Made by a program: the position numbers and the translations under genes. Positions 33,625 through 43,926 of a stretch of DNA of 64,000 bases are shown here, one piece after another (the first letter of the stretch is position 1; each line of letters begins with the position of its first letter). Below the pieces are notes generated by a model, which was not told the DNA's origin, ran no database searches, and saw only the letters and a list, made by a program, of their open reading frames with translations. This DNA is from Pedobacter chinensis (GTDB lineage: Bacteria > Bacteroidota > Bacteroidia > Sphingobacteriales > Sphingobacteriaceae): positions 1 through 64,000 of the forward strand of contig NZ_QPKV01000010.1 of the NCBI RefSeq assembly GCF_003339865.1. The letters run 5' to 3'.

Positions 33625-35463
33625 TTATTCAACCGTAACAGATTTGGCTAAGTTTCTTGGCTGATCTACATTACAGCCTCTCATAACCGCAATATGGTAT
33701 GATAATAACTGGAGTGGAATAGTTGCTAAAAGAGGCAAAAACGCTTCGTTGGCATCAGGAATTTCGATGCAGTAATCTGCCATTTTCTTAACTTCGGTAT
33801 CACCCTGGGTTACAATTGCAATGACCTTTCCTTTTCTTGCTTTAACCTCCTGAATATTGCTAATTACTTTTTCGTAAGATGAGTTTTGCGTAGCAATAAA
33901 AACAACCGGCATTTCTTCGTCAATTAAAGCGATTGGACCGTGTTTCATTTCTGCGGCAGGATAACCTTCGGCATGGATATAAGAGATCTCTTTAAGCTTC
34001 AGTGCGCCTTCCAGGGCTACAGGAAATCCACTTCCTCTACCTAAGAATAAGCAGTTGGTAGAATCCTTGATTTTATCGGCTACTTCCTTAATGATATTGT
34101 TTGATTCTAAAGTTTGCTGAATTTTCTCTGGAATATTGTCAAGCTCCGTTAATAACTCAATCAATTTCGAAGTGGTAATGGTACCTTTTTGCTGCGCCAT
34201 ATAAAACGCCATCAAAGTTAACACTGTTACCTGTGCTGTAAATGCCTTAGTGGATGCAACACCAATTTCAGGACCAGCGTGCGTATAAACACCAGCATGA
34301 GACAGACGGGGGATGGAAGCCCCTGCTACGTTACAGATGCCGAAAATAGTAGCTCCACGTTCTTTTGCCATTTCAATCGCAGCCATGGTGTCTGCTGTTT
34401 CGCCTGACTGAGATATGGCAATAACCACATCTTTTTCTGTAATAATCGGATTACGGTATCTGAATTCAGAGGCATACTCTACTTCTACAGGGATTCGGGC
34501 ATATTCTTCTATTAAATACTCGCCAACTAAACCGGCATGCCATGATGTTCCACATGCTACGATAATGATTCTGTCGATATTTTTTAGTTTCTCTGCAAAC
34601 TCCTTTATTCCACCCAGTTGTACCTTTCCTTCTTCAGGATAAATACGACCACGCATACAATCTTTGATCGATCGGGGTTGTTCATATATTTCCTTAAGCA
34701 TGAAATGATCAAAACCGCCTTTTTCCAACATTTCAAGTTTAAGTTCAAGCTCCTGAATTAGTGGAGTTTGCACAACATTATCCAATTGTTTAACCAATAG
34801 ATCGTTTTTAGTGATCAAAGCAATTTCATTATCCTTAAGATAAATCACGTTTTTGGTGTATTCAATAATTGGAGTAGCATCAGAAGCGATGAAATATTCG
34901 CCCTTTCCAACACCAATCACCATCGGACTTCCTTTTCTTGCAGCGATTAAACGATCTGGATTCTCTCTGTCCATGATCACAATGGCATAAGCCCCGCTTA
35001 CTTCTTGTAACGCTAAACGAACAGCTTCTAACAAATCAATTTGCTCGATCTTTTGAATCTCTTCAATTAAATGAATAAGAACCTCTGTATCTGTGTCGCT
35101 ATTAAATTCGTGGCCACGGCCAATTAATTCTTCTTTTAATGTGGCATAATTTTCAATTATTCCGTTGTGAATGATTGATAGTTTCTGATCTTGAGAGGTG
35201 TGTGGATGCGAATTGCGATCTGATGGAACGCCATGTGTTGCCCATCTGGTGTGACCCATACCAATTGTGCCTGAACGATCCTGGTTCTCAGCGAATTCTT
35301 CCAACACGGCTACCTTGCCTGCTTTTTTATAAATATGTTGACCGCTATCATTCATTAATGCTATACCAGCACTATCATAACCACGATATTCCAGTCTTTT
35401 TAAACCTTTTAATACAATTGGCCAGGCTTCTCTGTAGCCTATGTACCCTACTATTCCACACAT
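33625..35463 (-). CDS. glmS: Glutamine-fructose-6-phosphate aminotransferase (isomerizing)
   Basis: A 612-residue GlmS that makes glucosamine-6-phosphate for cell wall and LPS. The start is set at 35463 so that the nucleophile is Cys2 (MCGIVGYIG); the frame stays open to an ATG at 35505, but that would bury the catalytic cysteine. The glutaminase domain shows GMGHTRWATHG. Two SIS domains follow (ACGTSWHAGLVGEYL; GRGSGFPVALEGALKLKEI), and the conserved C-terminus is RNLAKSVTVE. No glmS-riboswitch-like leader is apparent. Confidence 0.95.
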   Translation of the reverse strand: MCGIVGYIGYREAWPIVLKGLKRLEYRGYDSAGIALMNDSGQHIYKKAGKVAVLEEFAENQDRSGTIGMGHTRWATHGVPSDRNSHPHTSQDQKLSIIHNGIIENYATLKEELIGRGHEFNSDTDTEVLIHLIEEIQKIEQIDLLEAVRLALQEVSGAYAIVIMDRENPDRLIAARKGSPMVIGVGKGEYFIASDATPIIEYTKNVIYLKDNEIALITKNDLLVKQLDNVVQTPLIQELELKLEMLEKGGFDHFMLKEIYEQPRSIKDCMRGRIYPEEGKVQLGGIKEFAEKLKNIDRIIIVACGTSWHAGLVGEYLIEEYARIPVEVEYASEFRYRNPIITEKDVVIAISQSGETADTMAAIEMAKERGATIFGICNVAGASIPRLSHAGVYTHAGPEIGVASTKAFTAQVTVLTLMAFYMAQQKGTITTSKLIELLTELDNIPEKIQQTLESNNIIKEVADKIKDSTNCLFLGRGSGFPVALEGALKLKEISYIHAEGYPAAEMKHGPIALIDEEMPVVFIATQNSSYEKVISNIQEVKARKGKVIAIVTQGDTEVKKMADYCIEIPDANEAFLPLLATIPLQLLSYHIAVMRGCNVDQPRNLAKSVTVE

Positions 35464-35542
35464 ATATTTAGAGATATAATTAAATCGAACGAATATACTA
35501 AACAAACGTTTGTTTTAAATCATTATCAAATATTTAATGCAA

Positions 35543-35582
35543 AAAAAAGGCCTTCACAACTTTTGATGTGAAGGCCTTTTTT
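35543..35582 (-). terminator. Terminator of the DUF4270 gene
   Basis: A 16-bp perfect stem (35543-35558 with 35567-35582, centred on GGCCTTCACA) with A/T flanks gives a T8 run on the minus strand, 15 bases past the DUF4270 stop. Confidence 0.85.
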
Positions 35583-35596
35583 CAAAAATTACTTGC

Positions 35597-37000
35597 CTAA
35601 TTTATTTTTGTATAATAAATATTCAATTTCAATTTGTTTGTGGTATTTCCGGCAGAACCAATTACAGCTCTTCCGGCTGAGGTAACTGAAGGTGTTACTT
35701 GAAACTCAGTAAGTGATGTTGGTGCCAGGAATGTTCCAAAATCTGTAAGTTTTTTATCAATAAGATCCTGCACATAAGCCGTAACAACAAATACGTATCT
35801 GTTTTTTAGTGAATCATAATAACCTCCAAAAACACCATCAGAGAGGGCTCTTGGATCGCCACTTACAACTTGTGAGCCTTGATTGTGATCCGGAACATTT
35901 GTTGGCTGTTCCGCAATGTCCCAACGGTAAAGTGAAAGCCTTTGTGCCGGAACAAATGGATAGCCAAAAGTGTTGCTGCTTAAATCGACAACAAGTTCAG
36001 CTTTGTTAACAACAACTTTTCCGTACTTGTTAGTGAAGTCTGCAAGTGTAGGAAATGAAATTTTGGTTTTTACGCCAGCTAAAGCTTGCAGGTAGGTTAC
36101 ATTGTATTGAGTAGAGGCATTAGCAGGTAGCAACTGCGTGGCTATTTCCGTTCCGGTATAGTCGTGTTTAATGTTGGCTGTTACCGTGCCGGCTGAATTG
36201 TTGATCGGGAAATTTACTGATACCGTATCAATACCGCTTGACGTATTTGTTTTTTTATAAACCAATTGCAAATATGAATTAGTGCCTGCAAAGTCTATGA
36301 AAGCAATCCCACCAGTTCCAGTGGTAGATGTTTTATTTACCTCAGCATATAAACCTTTAAAGTAATCTATAAATTTAGCATTAGTTGATGTTCCTGTAGT
36401 TGGCAAGCTTAAAATGGTACTTTGAATAAACGCTGTGTTAAGCGGAATTCTGATTTGAGCAGGAACAATCTTTAAGGTATCTGCTTTCCCCTCGACAATA
36501 TCGAAGATTTTAATTGGAGTTTTAGGGAATATTTTACTGTTAAAATTGCCCAACAAAGTGCTGTTATGTACTTGTATATCAGAACTTTTGTAGGTAGTGA
36601 TCTTGTTTGTAAGCTGGTACACATCAATGCTATATTTAGTACTGGCCGTGTCGCCATAGAATTGAGTTCCAAGGTTTAATACCAATACAGCAGAATCCAG
36701 CACGGGAGATGTTCCGAAATCATAACTTGTACTTGATGGGGTAACCGTCATAGCAAGGCTCGATTCTGTTTTGCCAAAAATTGGATCTACTATATAGCCC
36801 AGCGGATGTCGGGCTAAACCAGCAGTAATGACATCGTTTTCCTTAACTGTTTGCGAGCTAATTGGCTCATTGCTAACTAAAGTTCCAACAATAGCCGAGT
36901 TCGGATCAACATCTAAACCAACGCCATCGGGATTTTTACACGATGCAAAAAGAAAAAGACCTATCAACAGGGTTAATAAGTCTTGTTTTGTAAATTTCAT
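35597..37000 (-). CDS. DUF4270 lipoprotein
   Basis: A 467-residue exported protein with a lipobox-type signal (LFLFASC, Cys at about residue 21), so probably anchored to the outer membrane. The body is beta-rich with Ser/Thr-rich strands and matches the DUF4270 family of Bacteroidota by pattern (early ADPLGY-like ARHPLGYIVDPIFGKTESS, then DSAVLVLNLGTQFYGD). The function is unknown. The gene follows the GT5 gene by 21 bases and is probably co-transcribed with it; this order is common in the phylum. Confidence 0.82.
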   Translation of the reverse strand: MKFTKQDLLTLLIGLFLFASCKNPDGVGLDVDPNSAIVGTLVSNEPISSQTVKENDVITAGLARHPLGYIVDPIFGKTESSLAMTVTPSSTSYDFGTSPVLDSAVLVLNLGTQFYGDTASTKYSIDVYQLTNKITTYKSSDIQVHNSTLLGNFNSKIFPKTPIKIFDIVEGKADTLKIVPAQIRIPLNTAFIQSTILSLPTTGTSTNAKFIDYFKGLYAEVNKTSTTGTGGIAFIDFAGTNSYLQLVYKKTNTSSGIDTVSVNFPINNSAGTVTANIKHDYTGTEIATQLLPANASTQYNVTYLQALAGVKTKISFPTLADFTNKYGKVVVNKAELVVDLSSNTFGYPFVPAQRLSLYRWDIAEQPTNVPDHNQGSQVVSGDPRALSDGVFGGYYDSLKNRYVFVVTAYVQDLIDKKLTDFGTFLAPTSLTEFQVTPSVTSAGRAVIGSAGNTTNKLKLNIYYTKIN

Positions 37001-37021
37001 ATTTAAAATAATAATACCTAA

Positions 37022-37852
37022 TTAAGCAACTGAAACCAATTCATCATTTGAAATCTCCTCATAAAAAGAATAGAAGTTTTCAAAATTCTCGGTTAAGTTA
37101 AAGGCTAATGTTGGCTTATTGGAATCTTTAACAAATTTTAACACATCTTTGTTAAGGTTTTCGTCTGCCAAAACCACTGCATCAGCATGAGTTACAGCTC
37201 CAATATGCAAGCTATTACAATCTGAAGATAAGAAAGCTTTAGTGTCATCTTCAGTCATATTTGCCATTACTGCTTTTTTAGCGAAATTATCATTTAATTT
37301 TTCTTCAAAGCAATCTTCATAAATAGAATACACTACTTTAGAATTTTTGAAAGTAGGATCGTTTTTATAAGTGGTTTTAATGTACGCCGGAACCAAAGCA
37401 CTCATCCAGCCATGGCAATGAACGATATCTGGTGCCCAACCTAATTTTTTTACAGTTTCTAAAGCGCCTTTGCAGAAGAAAATAGTGCGTTCATCGTTAT
37501 CATCAAAGAATTTTCCACTGGCATCTCTAAATACCTGTTTGCGCTGGAAATACTCTTCGTTGTCTAAGAAATAAACTTGCATGCGTGCAGCGGGGATGGA
37601 TGCTACTTTAATAATTAAGGGATTATCGTTGTCATCGATTATGATGTTCATTCCCGACAAGCGAATTACTTCGTGTAAACGATTTCTTCTTTCATTAATG
37701 TTGCCAAACTTAGGCATCAAGATGCGGATTTCGAATCCTTTTTCTTGCATCGCCTGTGGTAATTGACGTGTGATTTCAGAAATTTTAGTAAGCTCGAGGA
37801 AAGGCGACATCTCGTGTGTAACAATCAGCAGCTTCGTTTTTGCCATCTCCAT
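37022..37852 (-). CDS. Short GT5 glycogen/starch synthase-like protein
   Basis: A 276-residue protein matching only the N-terminal GT-B half of glycogen synthase (VTHEMSPFLELTKISEITRQ and WAPDIVHCHGWMSALVPAYI). The C-terminal nucleotide-sugar domain is absent. The same short form occurs in many Bacteroidota, so this is not a recent truncation. Without a second Rossmann domain, glucan synthesis is doubtful; a regulatory or different role is possible. Its start region begins MEMAKTKLL, so the third codon (37846) could also be the start. It is divergent from panC. Confidence 0.8.
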   Translation of the reverse strand: MEMAKTKLLIVTHEMSPFLELTKISEITRQLPQAMQEKGFEIRILMPKFGNINERRNRLHEVIRLSGMNIIIDDNDNPLIIKVASIPAARMQVYFLDNEEYFQRKQVFRDASGKFFDDNDERTIFFCKGALETVKKLGWAPDIVHCHGWMSALVPAYIKTTYKNDPTFKNSKVVYSIYEDCFEEKLNDNFAKKAVMANMTEDDTKAFLSSDCNSLHIGAVTHADAVVLADENLNKDVLKFVKDSNKPTLAFNLTENFENFYSFYEEISNDELVSVA

Positions 37853-37995
37853 ATTCTAAGAAAATATTAAGTTAAATAAAAGATAATGAGCGGCAAAGAT
37901 AAGCATAATAATACTATTTATCAAGATTGACAAGTATTGTTTGGTTTCATTTAGATTAATTTACACCTTTACGGCTTTAATTTAGATTGCCCACT

Positions 37996-38841
37996 TTGGA
38001 AATATTTAAAACCAAATCAGCGCTTAAGGCTTTTTTAAAACCTTTAAAAGCATCAGGAAAGAAAGTTGCCCTTGTACCAACAATGGGCGCATTGCACAAT
38101 GGTCATATTTCACTGATCAGATTAGCGCAGGAAAATGCAGACATCATTATTTGCAGCATTTTTGTAAATCCAACACAATTTACAGACCCTAAAGATTTAG
38201 AAAAGTATCCACGCCCTATTGAACACGATTTAGCCATGCTGGAAGATGCAGGCTGTCATGGTGTTTTTATGCCAGGCGTAAAGGAGATGTACCCTTATGG
38301 TGCCGATGAAAATTGGTACGTTAATTTAGGAAATGCCGAATTTTTATTAGAAGGAGAATTTAGAAAAGGTCATTATCAAGGCGTAACCCAGATTGTTAAA
38401 AAGCTTTTTGACGCGGTTGAGCCTGATATAGCCATGTTCGGGCAAAAAGATTTTCAACAGGTATTGATGATTAAAAAGATGCTGACTCAATTTAATCTGT
38501 CCATCTCAATTATTACCTGCCCAATCATACGTGAGGCTGATGGTTTGGCAATGAGCAGTCGCAATATTCATTTATCTGCAACTGATCGTCAACACGCTTT
38601 GGTTTTGAGTAAATCGCTCCAGTTTGTTGTTGATCATTTTGACGAATACTCATTGCGGGAACTGGAAGAAAAAGCCATGTCATTTTACAAAAATATTGAT
38701 GGCGTTGAGTTGGATTACCTGACCATTGCTAATGGCGATACGTTAAAACCAGCACAATCTAAAGAAGAAAATAACCTGGTTGTTTTAGTTGCTGCTAAAG
38801 TTGGTTCTACACGATTGATTGATAATATGATTATTAAATAG
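37996..38841 (+). CDS. panC: Pantothenate synthetase
   Basis: A 281-residue ATP-dependent pantoate-beta-alanine ligase, the last step of pantothenate synthesis. Motifs: VALVPTMGALHNGHISLI (HIGH-type), FVNPTQF, GHYQGVTQIVKKLF and FGQKDFQQ, with READGLAMSSRN near the C-terminal domain. No ATG is available: TTG at 37996 gives MEIFKTKS, aligning with the usual family start, while another TTG at 37987 would add three residues. panD follows 185 bases later. Confidence 0.94.
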   Translation: MEIFKTKSALKAFLKPLKASGKKVALVPTMGALHNGHISLIRLAQENADIIICSIFVNPTQFTDPKDLEKYPRPIEHDLAMLEDAGCHGVFMPGVKEMYPYGADENWYVNLGNAEFLLEGEFRKGHYQGVTQIVKKLFDAVEPDIAMFGQKDFQQVLMIKKMLTQFNLSISIITCPIIREADGLAMSSRNIHLSATDRQHALVLSKSLQFVVDHFDEYSLRELEEKAMSFYKNIDGVELDYLTIANGDTLKPAQSKEENNLVVLVAAKVGSTRLIDNMIIK

Positions 38842-39014
38842 AGTCAAGATGAGTATCAGGTATCAAGAATTACCTGCTGTTGGATAAGATAGATACGAAA
38901 ATATAGTTGAAGGTATTTCCTGGTTGTTATTTCTTTTTAGTTTCTGCTTTGGTATTTCCGCTTTAGCCTTTTTAGAAACTCCAAACTGATGACTGAAAAC
39001 TCCAAACTGATTAC

Positions 39015-39022
39015 TAACTTTG
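39015..39022 (+). promoter_or_regulatory. -7 box of panD
   Basis: TAACTTTG, an exact TAnnTTTG match, ends four bases before the panD ATG, again suggesting a leaderless message. The upstream -33 position holds only ACTG. Confidence 0.45.
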
Positions 39023-39026
39023 CCGG

Positions 39027-39377
39027 ATGGTTATCACAATATTAAAATCGAAAATACACCGTGTTAGAGTAACGCAAGCCGAATTGAATTACGTTGGTAG
39101 TATTACGATTGATGAAGATTTGATGGATGCAGCTAACATTATCGCTAATGAAAAGGTGCAGATTGTAAATAATAATAATGGGGCTCGTTTTGAAACTTAT
39201 GTGATCAAGGGTGAACGCGGAACAGGTACCATTTGCCTGAATGGTGCAACAGCTCGTTTAGCACAATTAGGCGATATTTTAATTATCATGTCATATGGCT
39301 CGCTTCCCATTGATGAAGCTAAAAAATATAATCCTATACTTGTTTTTCCTGATGATAATAATCACTTGTTAAAATAA
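39027..39377 (+). CDS. panD: Aspartate 1-decarboxylase
   Basis: A 116-residue pyruvoyl-dependent decarboxylase that makes beta-alanine for pantothenate. The self-cleavage site Gly-Ser is visible in LNYVGSITIDEDLM; the conserved RGTGTICLNGATARL and ILIIMSYG follow. The length is normal. It has its own -7 box immediately upstream despite lying downstream of panC, and the next gene starts 4 bases after its stop. Confidence 0.95.
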   Translation: MVITILKSKIHRVRVTQAELNYVGSITIDEDLMDAANIIANEKVQIVNNNNGARFETYVIKGERGTGTICLNGATARLAQLGDILIIMSYGSLPIDEAKKYNPILVFPDDNNHLLK

Positions 39378-39381
39378 CATT

Positions 39382-40353
39382 TTGACATTCAATCTCAAAA
39401 CGGCGATTAAATACATAACCCTCTTTTCTGTTGGAATAGGGGTTTTATACCTCGCCTTTCGAGGTCAGGATTTAGAAAGTATATGGCTGGAAATAACATC
39501 TGCCAACTATTTCTGGGTTGCTGTTTCTGCAATTGCTGTATGGGTTGCTCATATATTGCGGGCGTTGAGATGGCAATTGCTTTATAAATCCATTCATTAT
39601 AAAGTTAGTTTTGCCAATGCTTATCATGCTGTAATTATTGGTTATCTGGCCAATCTGGCCTTGCCTCGCTTTGGAGAAATAGGGCGCTGCTCCATCATTA
39701 ATAGAGTAGAAAAAGTGCCTATGTTCGCTTCCATCGGAACGGTAATTACCGAACGGTTATTTGATGTACTGGTGCTTTTTATAACCACAATAGCAATGTT
39801 GGTTTTCCAATACGACATTGTTTCCGATTTTCTGTACGATACCATTTATATCAACCTTGTCAGAAAGCTGGCAACCATCAATTACACCTGGCTTGTTGGA
39901 ATTGCAATCTTGTTTATTATGCTTATTGGAGTAACCATATATTTTCTCAGGCAAAAGTTCAGCAAGAAATTGCTAAGAATATTTGTGAATCTGAGGCAGG
40001 GGGCAGGCTCGTATGGCAAGTTGAAACAAAAGGGTATATTTTTAATATATACCGCCGGAATCTGGTTATTGTACCTCTTTTCCATGTACTCAGCTTTTTC
40101 TTGCATCAAAGCCACTTCAGAGTTGCATTTAAACACCGCGTTTACAGCACTTGTATTTTCAGGTTTTGCAATGGCGGCACCTGTGCAGGGTGGCATCGGT
40201 GTTTTTCATTGGGTGGTTGCTCAGGCATTAGTGCTCTATTCCATCTCTTTCAAAGATGGATTGGCTTATACCACTATTATACATTCTTCGCAAGTGTTGC
40301 TGATATTAGTGCTGGGTAGTTTAAGTTTGATCCGGATTTTGATCAAAAAATAA
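39382..40353 (+). CDS. Flippase-like membrane protein (LPG-synthase TM / UPF0104)
   Basis: A 323-residue protein with about seven to eight transmembrane helices and the signature AVIIGYLANLALPRFGEIGR plus APVQGGIGVFHWVVA. It belongs to the lysylphosphatidylglycerol synthase transmembrane/YbhN family, whose members are integral membrane proteins without the catalytic synthase domain; lipid transport is suspected. It starts with TTG four bases after panD, so expression is probably coupled to panD. Confidence 0.85.
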   Translation: MTFNLKTAIKYITLFSVGIGVLYLAFRGQDLESIWLEITSANYFWVAVSAIAVWVAHILRALRWQLLYKSIHYKVSFANAYHAVIIGYLANLALPRFGEIGRCSIINRVEKVPMFASIGTVITERLFDVLVLFITTIAMLVFQYDIVSDFLYDTIYINLVRKLATINYTWLVGIAILFIMLIGVTIYFLRQKFSKKLLRIFVNLRQGAGSYGKLKQKGIFLIYTAGIWLLYLFSMYSAFSCIKATSELHLNTAFTALVFSGFAMAAPVQGGIGVFHWVVAQALVLYSISFKDGLAYTTIIHSSQVLLILVLGSLSLIRILIKK

Positions 40354-40371
40354 ATCCGGTGAACAATTCCG

Positions 40372-42741
40372 TTAATTCGCTCTGTTTTCTTCGTCACTTT
40401 TCTTGTTTTCTTTTGCTTTGTAAGTAGATCGGCCGAAATTATAAGTTAAGCTAAAAACCAATCGCTGGCTGGCGAAGTAATGATAAAAATCATTATTGAT
40501 AATGCTTTTCTCTCTGAAAATAAATCTTCTTTTAATATTATCGAATGCATCATAAAGTGTGATTTTAGTATTAAGCTGATTTTTTAACCATCCTTTTTGC
40601 AATCCAAAATCGATACCATAAACTGGAGCAAAAATATAAAGTCCACTGCCACTTTTCGATTCGTAAATATAACTCAAATCAAATAACCAGTTTTTTAAAG
40701 TGAAAACCTGACTGCCATTAATTTTATAATCGTAAATGGGTATTTGATAGGTTTGCCCAAAGTAAGGTGTTAATTCCTTATTATAATAAAAGCCAATGTT
40801 GTGGTTCATTCGCCACCACTTATTTACAGTAATGGGCGAACTTATCTGCAAGTTAGCGAAATTTCGATAGGGAATGTTCCGGCCTAAAAAAATTAATTCG
40901 TTTGTTTCGGGGTTATATTCAGGATAACGCGATATAACGTCTGTTTCACGTCCGGCATTTAATGAAATATTAAGCGCCTTTCTGCTGTAAGACAGTGCTA
41001 AAAGGCTAGTTGTTGAAGCTTGCAAATAAGGATTGCCAATCCAATAATGACGTGGACTGTAATAAAAGCGGAAAGGATTTAAAGCAGCAAAAGTTGGCCT
41101 TGTCAATCGTCTGCTGTAACTAAAACTCAGTTGTTCTTTATCATTAATTGCGTAGGTTAGATTAAAGCTTGGCAACCACTTTAAATATTTTCTTCCGGTA
41201 AATGTACCAGTGGTAATAGAATTGGCCATAGTACGGGTGTATTCTGTTCTTAAACTTAAGCTGTAACTAATTTTATCCCATTGGCCGCTGTAAGATAAGT
41301 AACCAGCAGTAATGTATTCGTGATAACTGAACTGATTGCTGCGTCTGGAATCCAAATAAAAAATAGAATTGGCCAGCGTATCGTAACGCAGGTTGTTTTC
41401 GGTGCTGGTGTAGGCAAATTTTCCGCCAAATTCGAGTTTACCTTTTCCTATGTTTTGGGTGTAATCTGCCTGTGCAGTACGAATCAATATATTGTTTCTT
41501 GAATTGGTTTTCCAATAATTCAGGAGTTCGCCGTTAAGTGCATTATGATTTTGAATATCTTCAGTTTGTTTGTTATCTATTTGTACCAGTGAGGTAATGA
41601 GATGAAGTTCACCGTCTTTAAACCGGGCATCGTAATTAATGCCACCCGCATAATTATATTGTTTAGGCAAAGCATTGTTATCGCTTTTAACAAGAGCCAT
41701 TGTTTGGTTTAAGCCAGCCGTTTGAGTAATCAGTTGATTGCCCGAAACCGCATTTCTGTTTATTTGGTAGCTGCGTAAAAAAGCCTCTAAGTTTTGCCCG
41801 TTTTTCAGTTCATATGTTACTTTTGCCTGCACATTAAAGTTCTGATTAGAAGTAACAGTCCGCGTATCGGTAATCATGGCATTGGTATTAGCCAGATATT
41901 GCAAGGCATAATATTTATAAAAGGTGCTTCCCGTGGTATGTCCAAGCTTAACATCATAAATAAACCGGGTTGTTTTAAAAATCAGTGATAAATTGTTATC
42001 CAATAAACTGTAATTGTTTTGTTGAAACCGGGCATTATAAATTCCTTTTAATCCTAAAGATAGATTTCTTTTCAGTTTTACATCAATAATACCCTGGTAT
42101 TCTCCGTCATACTTTGAAGAAGGCTGATTAATCATCTCAATGGATTCGACCATATCTGGTGATAGACTACTTAAATAGATCAAGATCTCATCATTGCTCA
42201 TGTTTACTGGTTTACCATCAACAAATAAAGTTGGAGTTGCCCGGCTTGCCATTTGCATTGTCCCATCCTGATTAACCTGTAAGCTCGGAAGCTTCCTGAA
42301 CACATCTAGTAAATTAGAAGCAGACTTAAAGAATGCGTTGTTGGCAACACCTATTGTTATTTGTCCATTTTGCGTACTAAAAGCGGGTATTCCGCCTGTA
42401 ATTGTTACTTCGTTGAGCAGGTTAATGTCCTCAGGTATTAAAATATTACCTAGCTCTACATTATTATCATTTATCGATAATTCTTTTTGTACTCTTTGAT
42501 AACCCATTAAGCTAACCGATAAGATATATTTCCCTTTCGGCATTTGGATAAATTGAAAGAAGCCGGAAGTATCGCTGCTGGCATATTTAATTACTGTTGG
42601 CCGCTCCTGATCGGTCAATATTAAATTAGCTAAAGGCAAACCCTGTCTGGTTTTGCTGTCGAGCACTTTTCCTTTTATAATCTGTGCACTTAATGATGCA
42701 TGTATAAGTACAGAAAGGCACAATAATAATGTCGGTTTCAT
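40372..42741 (-). CDS. TonB-dependent-receptor-like outer-membrane protein
   Basis: About 789 residues from the Met at 42741; the frame extends to 42774, but the signal peptide MKPTLLLCLSVLIHASLSAQ fixes the start. The architecture is a CarboxypepD_reg-like domain (IIKGKVLDSKTRQGLPLANL), a plug-like domain (FRKLPSLQVNQDGTMQMASR, TPTLFVDGKPVN), and a beta-barrel (about 220-780) of the outer membrane beta-barrel (OMP_b-brl_3) type. The ligand is unknown. Adjacent to it on the same strand is an AraC-type regulator gene. Confidence 0.85.
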   Translation of the reverse strand: MKPTLLLCLSVLIHASLSAQIIKGKVLDSKTRQGLPLANLILTDQERPTVIKYASSDTSGFFQFIQMPKGKYILSVSLMGYQRVQKELSINDNNVELGNILIPEDINLLNEVTITGGIPAFSTQNGQITIGVANNAFFKSASNLLDVFRKLPSLQVNQDGTMQMASRATPTLFVDGKPVNMSNDEILIYLSSLSPDMVESIEMINQPSSKYDGEYQGIIDVKLKRNLSLGLKGIYNARFQQNNYSLLDNNLSLIFKTTRFIYDVKLGHTTGSTFYKYYALQYLANTNAMITDTRTVTSNQNFNVQAKVTYELKNGQNLEAFLRSYQINRNAVSGNQLITQTAGLNQTMALVKSDNNALPKQYNYAGGINYDARFKDGELHLITSLVQIDNKQTEDIQNHNALNGELLNYWKTNSRNNILIRTAQADYTQNIGKGKLEFGGKFAYTSTENNLRYDTLANSIFYLDSRRSNQFSYHEYITAGYLSYSGQWDKISYSLSLRTEYTRTMANSITTGTFTGRKYLKWLPSFNLTYAINDKEQLSFSYSRRLTRPTFAALNPFRFYYSPRHYWIGNPYLQASTTSLLALSYSRKALNISLNAGRETDVISRYPEYNPETNELIFLGRNIPYRNFANLQISSPITVNKWWRMNHNIGFYYNKELTPYFGQTYQIPIYDYKINGSQVFTLKNWLFDLSYIYESKSGSGLYIFAPVYGIDFGLQKGWLKNQLNTKITLYDAFDNIKRRFIFREKSIINNDFYHYFASQRLVFSLTYNFGRSTYKAKENKKSDEENRAN

Positions 42742-42849
42742 CTTCTGGTGTTTGGTTTTTATGGAATGAACCAAAACTAAAAAAGAAGTGAAGGGAACCG
42801 GTTTTGATTCTCAGATTTGGGAGTTCGGAATTATAAAACGAGACAAAAC

Positions 42850-43926
42850 TTAGTTTGACGAAACAACGAATAATTGTTCCTTGTAAAGTGTGGGGGTTGT
42901 TTGTTTATGCTTTTTAAAAGCGGTATAAAAAGTAGATTTAGAGTTAAAGCCCACCTCATATCCAATGGCTTCGAGCTTAATGCCTCTGTTGTTAATAATC
43001 AGTTCGCAGGCTTCGTTTATTCTAAATTCATTGATGTAGGCAGCAAAACTTTTACCTAAGTTATCATTCAGTAATTGTGAAAGCTGATGACCTGAAATAT
43101 TGATCTTTTTAGCCAGATCGTTTAATTTAAGATCAGGGTTTTTATAAAGTTTTTCTTCCAAAATAACTTTTACGAGTTTCTCTGTTAAGGCCAGTGCCTG
43201 CTCTTCTGCAATTTTTTTATTGGCGTAACGTCTCAAATTCTGATTACCCGAAAGTAAATTGCTGGTTTTCCGTCTGCTAATAAATAAGAAAGTATTTAGA
43301 TAAAGGATAAGCGAGAAAAATAAAGCTCCACTAATGCAGGAGCCATTAAAAAACGAAAAGATGGAGAATTTAAATGCAGCAGGAACAACGACATTGCCAA
43401 TAAGCACCGATAGCAATAACATCTCTGTTGTAGAAATATTTTGGTCTCGCGAAAAAAACCTGGCAAAAACAGTTCTAAGCAACCATGCAGATAGTATAAT
43501 ATAAATGGTAAATTGAATTGAAATTATTTTTCCGATATAATTTTCCCATATATCAGGTTGATTATCGTAAGGAGCAATGATACTGGCTATTACAATTGCC
43601 AGGCTCCAAAACAGGTAAGTTCCTTTTTGTACAGCTTTAGTTTTTGAATCTTGCCCAAACGCCGATTTAATAAAATAAAAAAGAGATGGACCAACCAATG
43701 AGCTTCCTAAAATGCCAATCTGGATATAAATGCCGGGCAAGGTCGGGTAGAAATAAAAAATAAAAGATTTGCCGATTTTTAAGCAGAGCGATAAGAGCAG
43801 CAGCCCGAGAAAATAAGTATTGGCAGATTTAGGTTTTTTGAAGAATAATAAATATGCACTAATGATAAAGCCATTAAATACGCCTAAGGCACTAAAGAAA
43901 AATAGAATTTGCTGACTCAGGTTCAT
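42850..43926 (-). CDS. Membrane AraC-family regulator
   Basis: A 358-residue protein: seven predicted transmembrane helices (residues 1-210) followed by an AraC-type double helix-turn-helix domain (about 235-350). DLAKKINISGHQLSQLLNDN is the first HTH, and INEACELIINNRGIKLEAIG then YEVGFNSKSTFYTAFKKH the second. Such membrane-integrated AraC proteins in Bacteroidota sense an unknown envelope signal. It probably controls the adjacent receptor gene. Confidence 0.85.
   Translation of the reverse strand: MNLSQQILFFFSALGVFNGFIISAYLLFFKKPKSANTYFLGLLLLSLCLKIGKSFIFYFYPTLPGIYIQIGILGSSLVGPSLFYFIKSAFGQDSKTKAVQKGTYLFWSLAIVIASIIAPYDNQPDIWENYIGKIISIQFTIYIILSAWLLRTVFARFFSRDQNISTTEMLLLSVLIGNVVVPAAFKFSIFSFFNGSCISGALFFSLILYLNTFLFISRRKTSNLLSGNQNLRRYANKKIAEEQALALTEKLVKVILEEKLYKNPDLKLNDLAKKINISGHQLSQLLNDNLGKSFAAYINEFRINEACELIINNRGIKLEAIGYEVGFNSKSTFYTAFKKHKQTTPTLYKEQLFVVSSN

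Noticed and set aside
35464..35505. Upstream start for glmS at 35505
   Set aside because: GlmS needs the nucleophilic Cys right after the initiator Met; only the start at 35463 provides this.
37022..37852. Truncated (pseudo) glycogen synthase
   Set aside because: The same ~270-residue form beside panC is common in Bacteroidota, so it is a real short family rather than a decayed gene.
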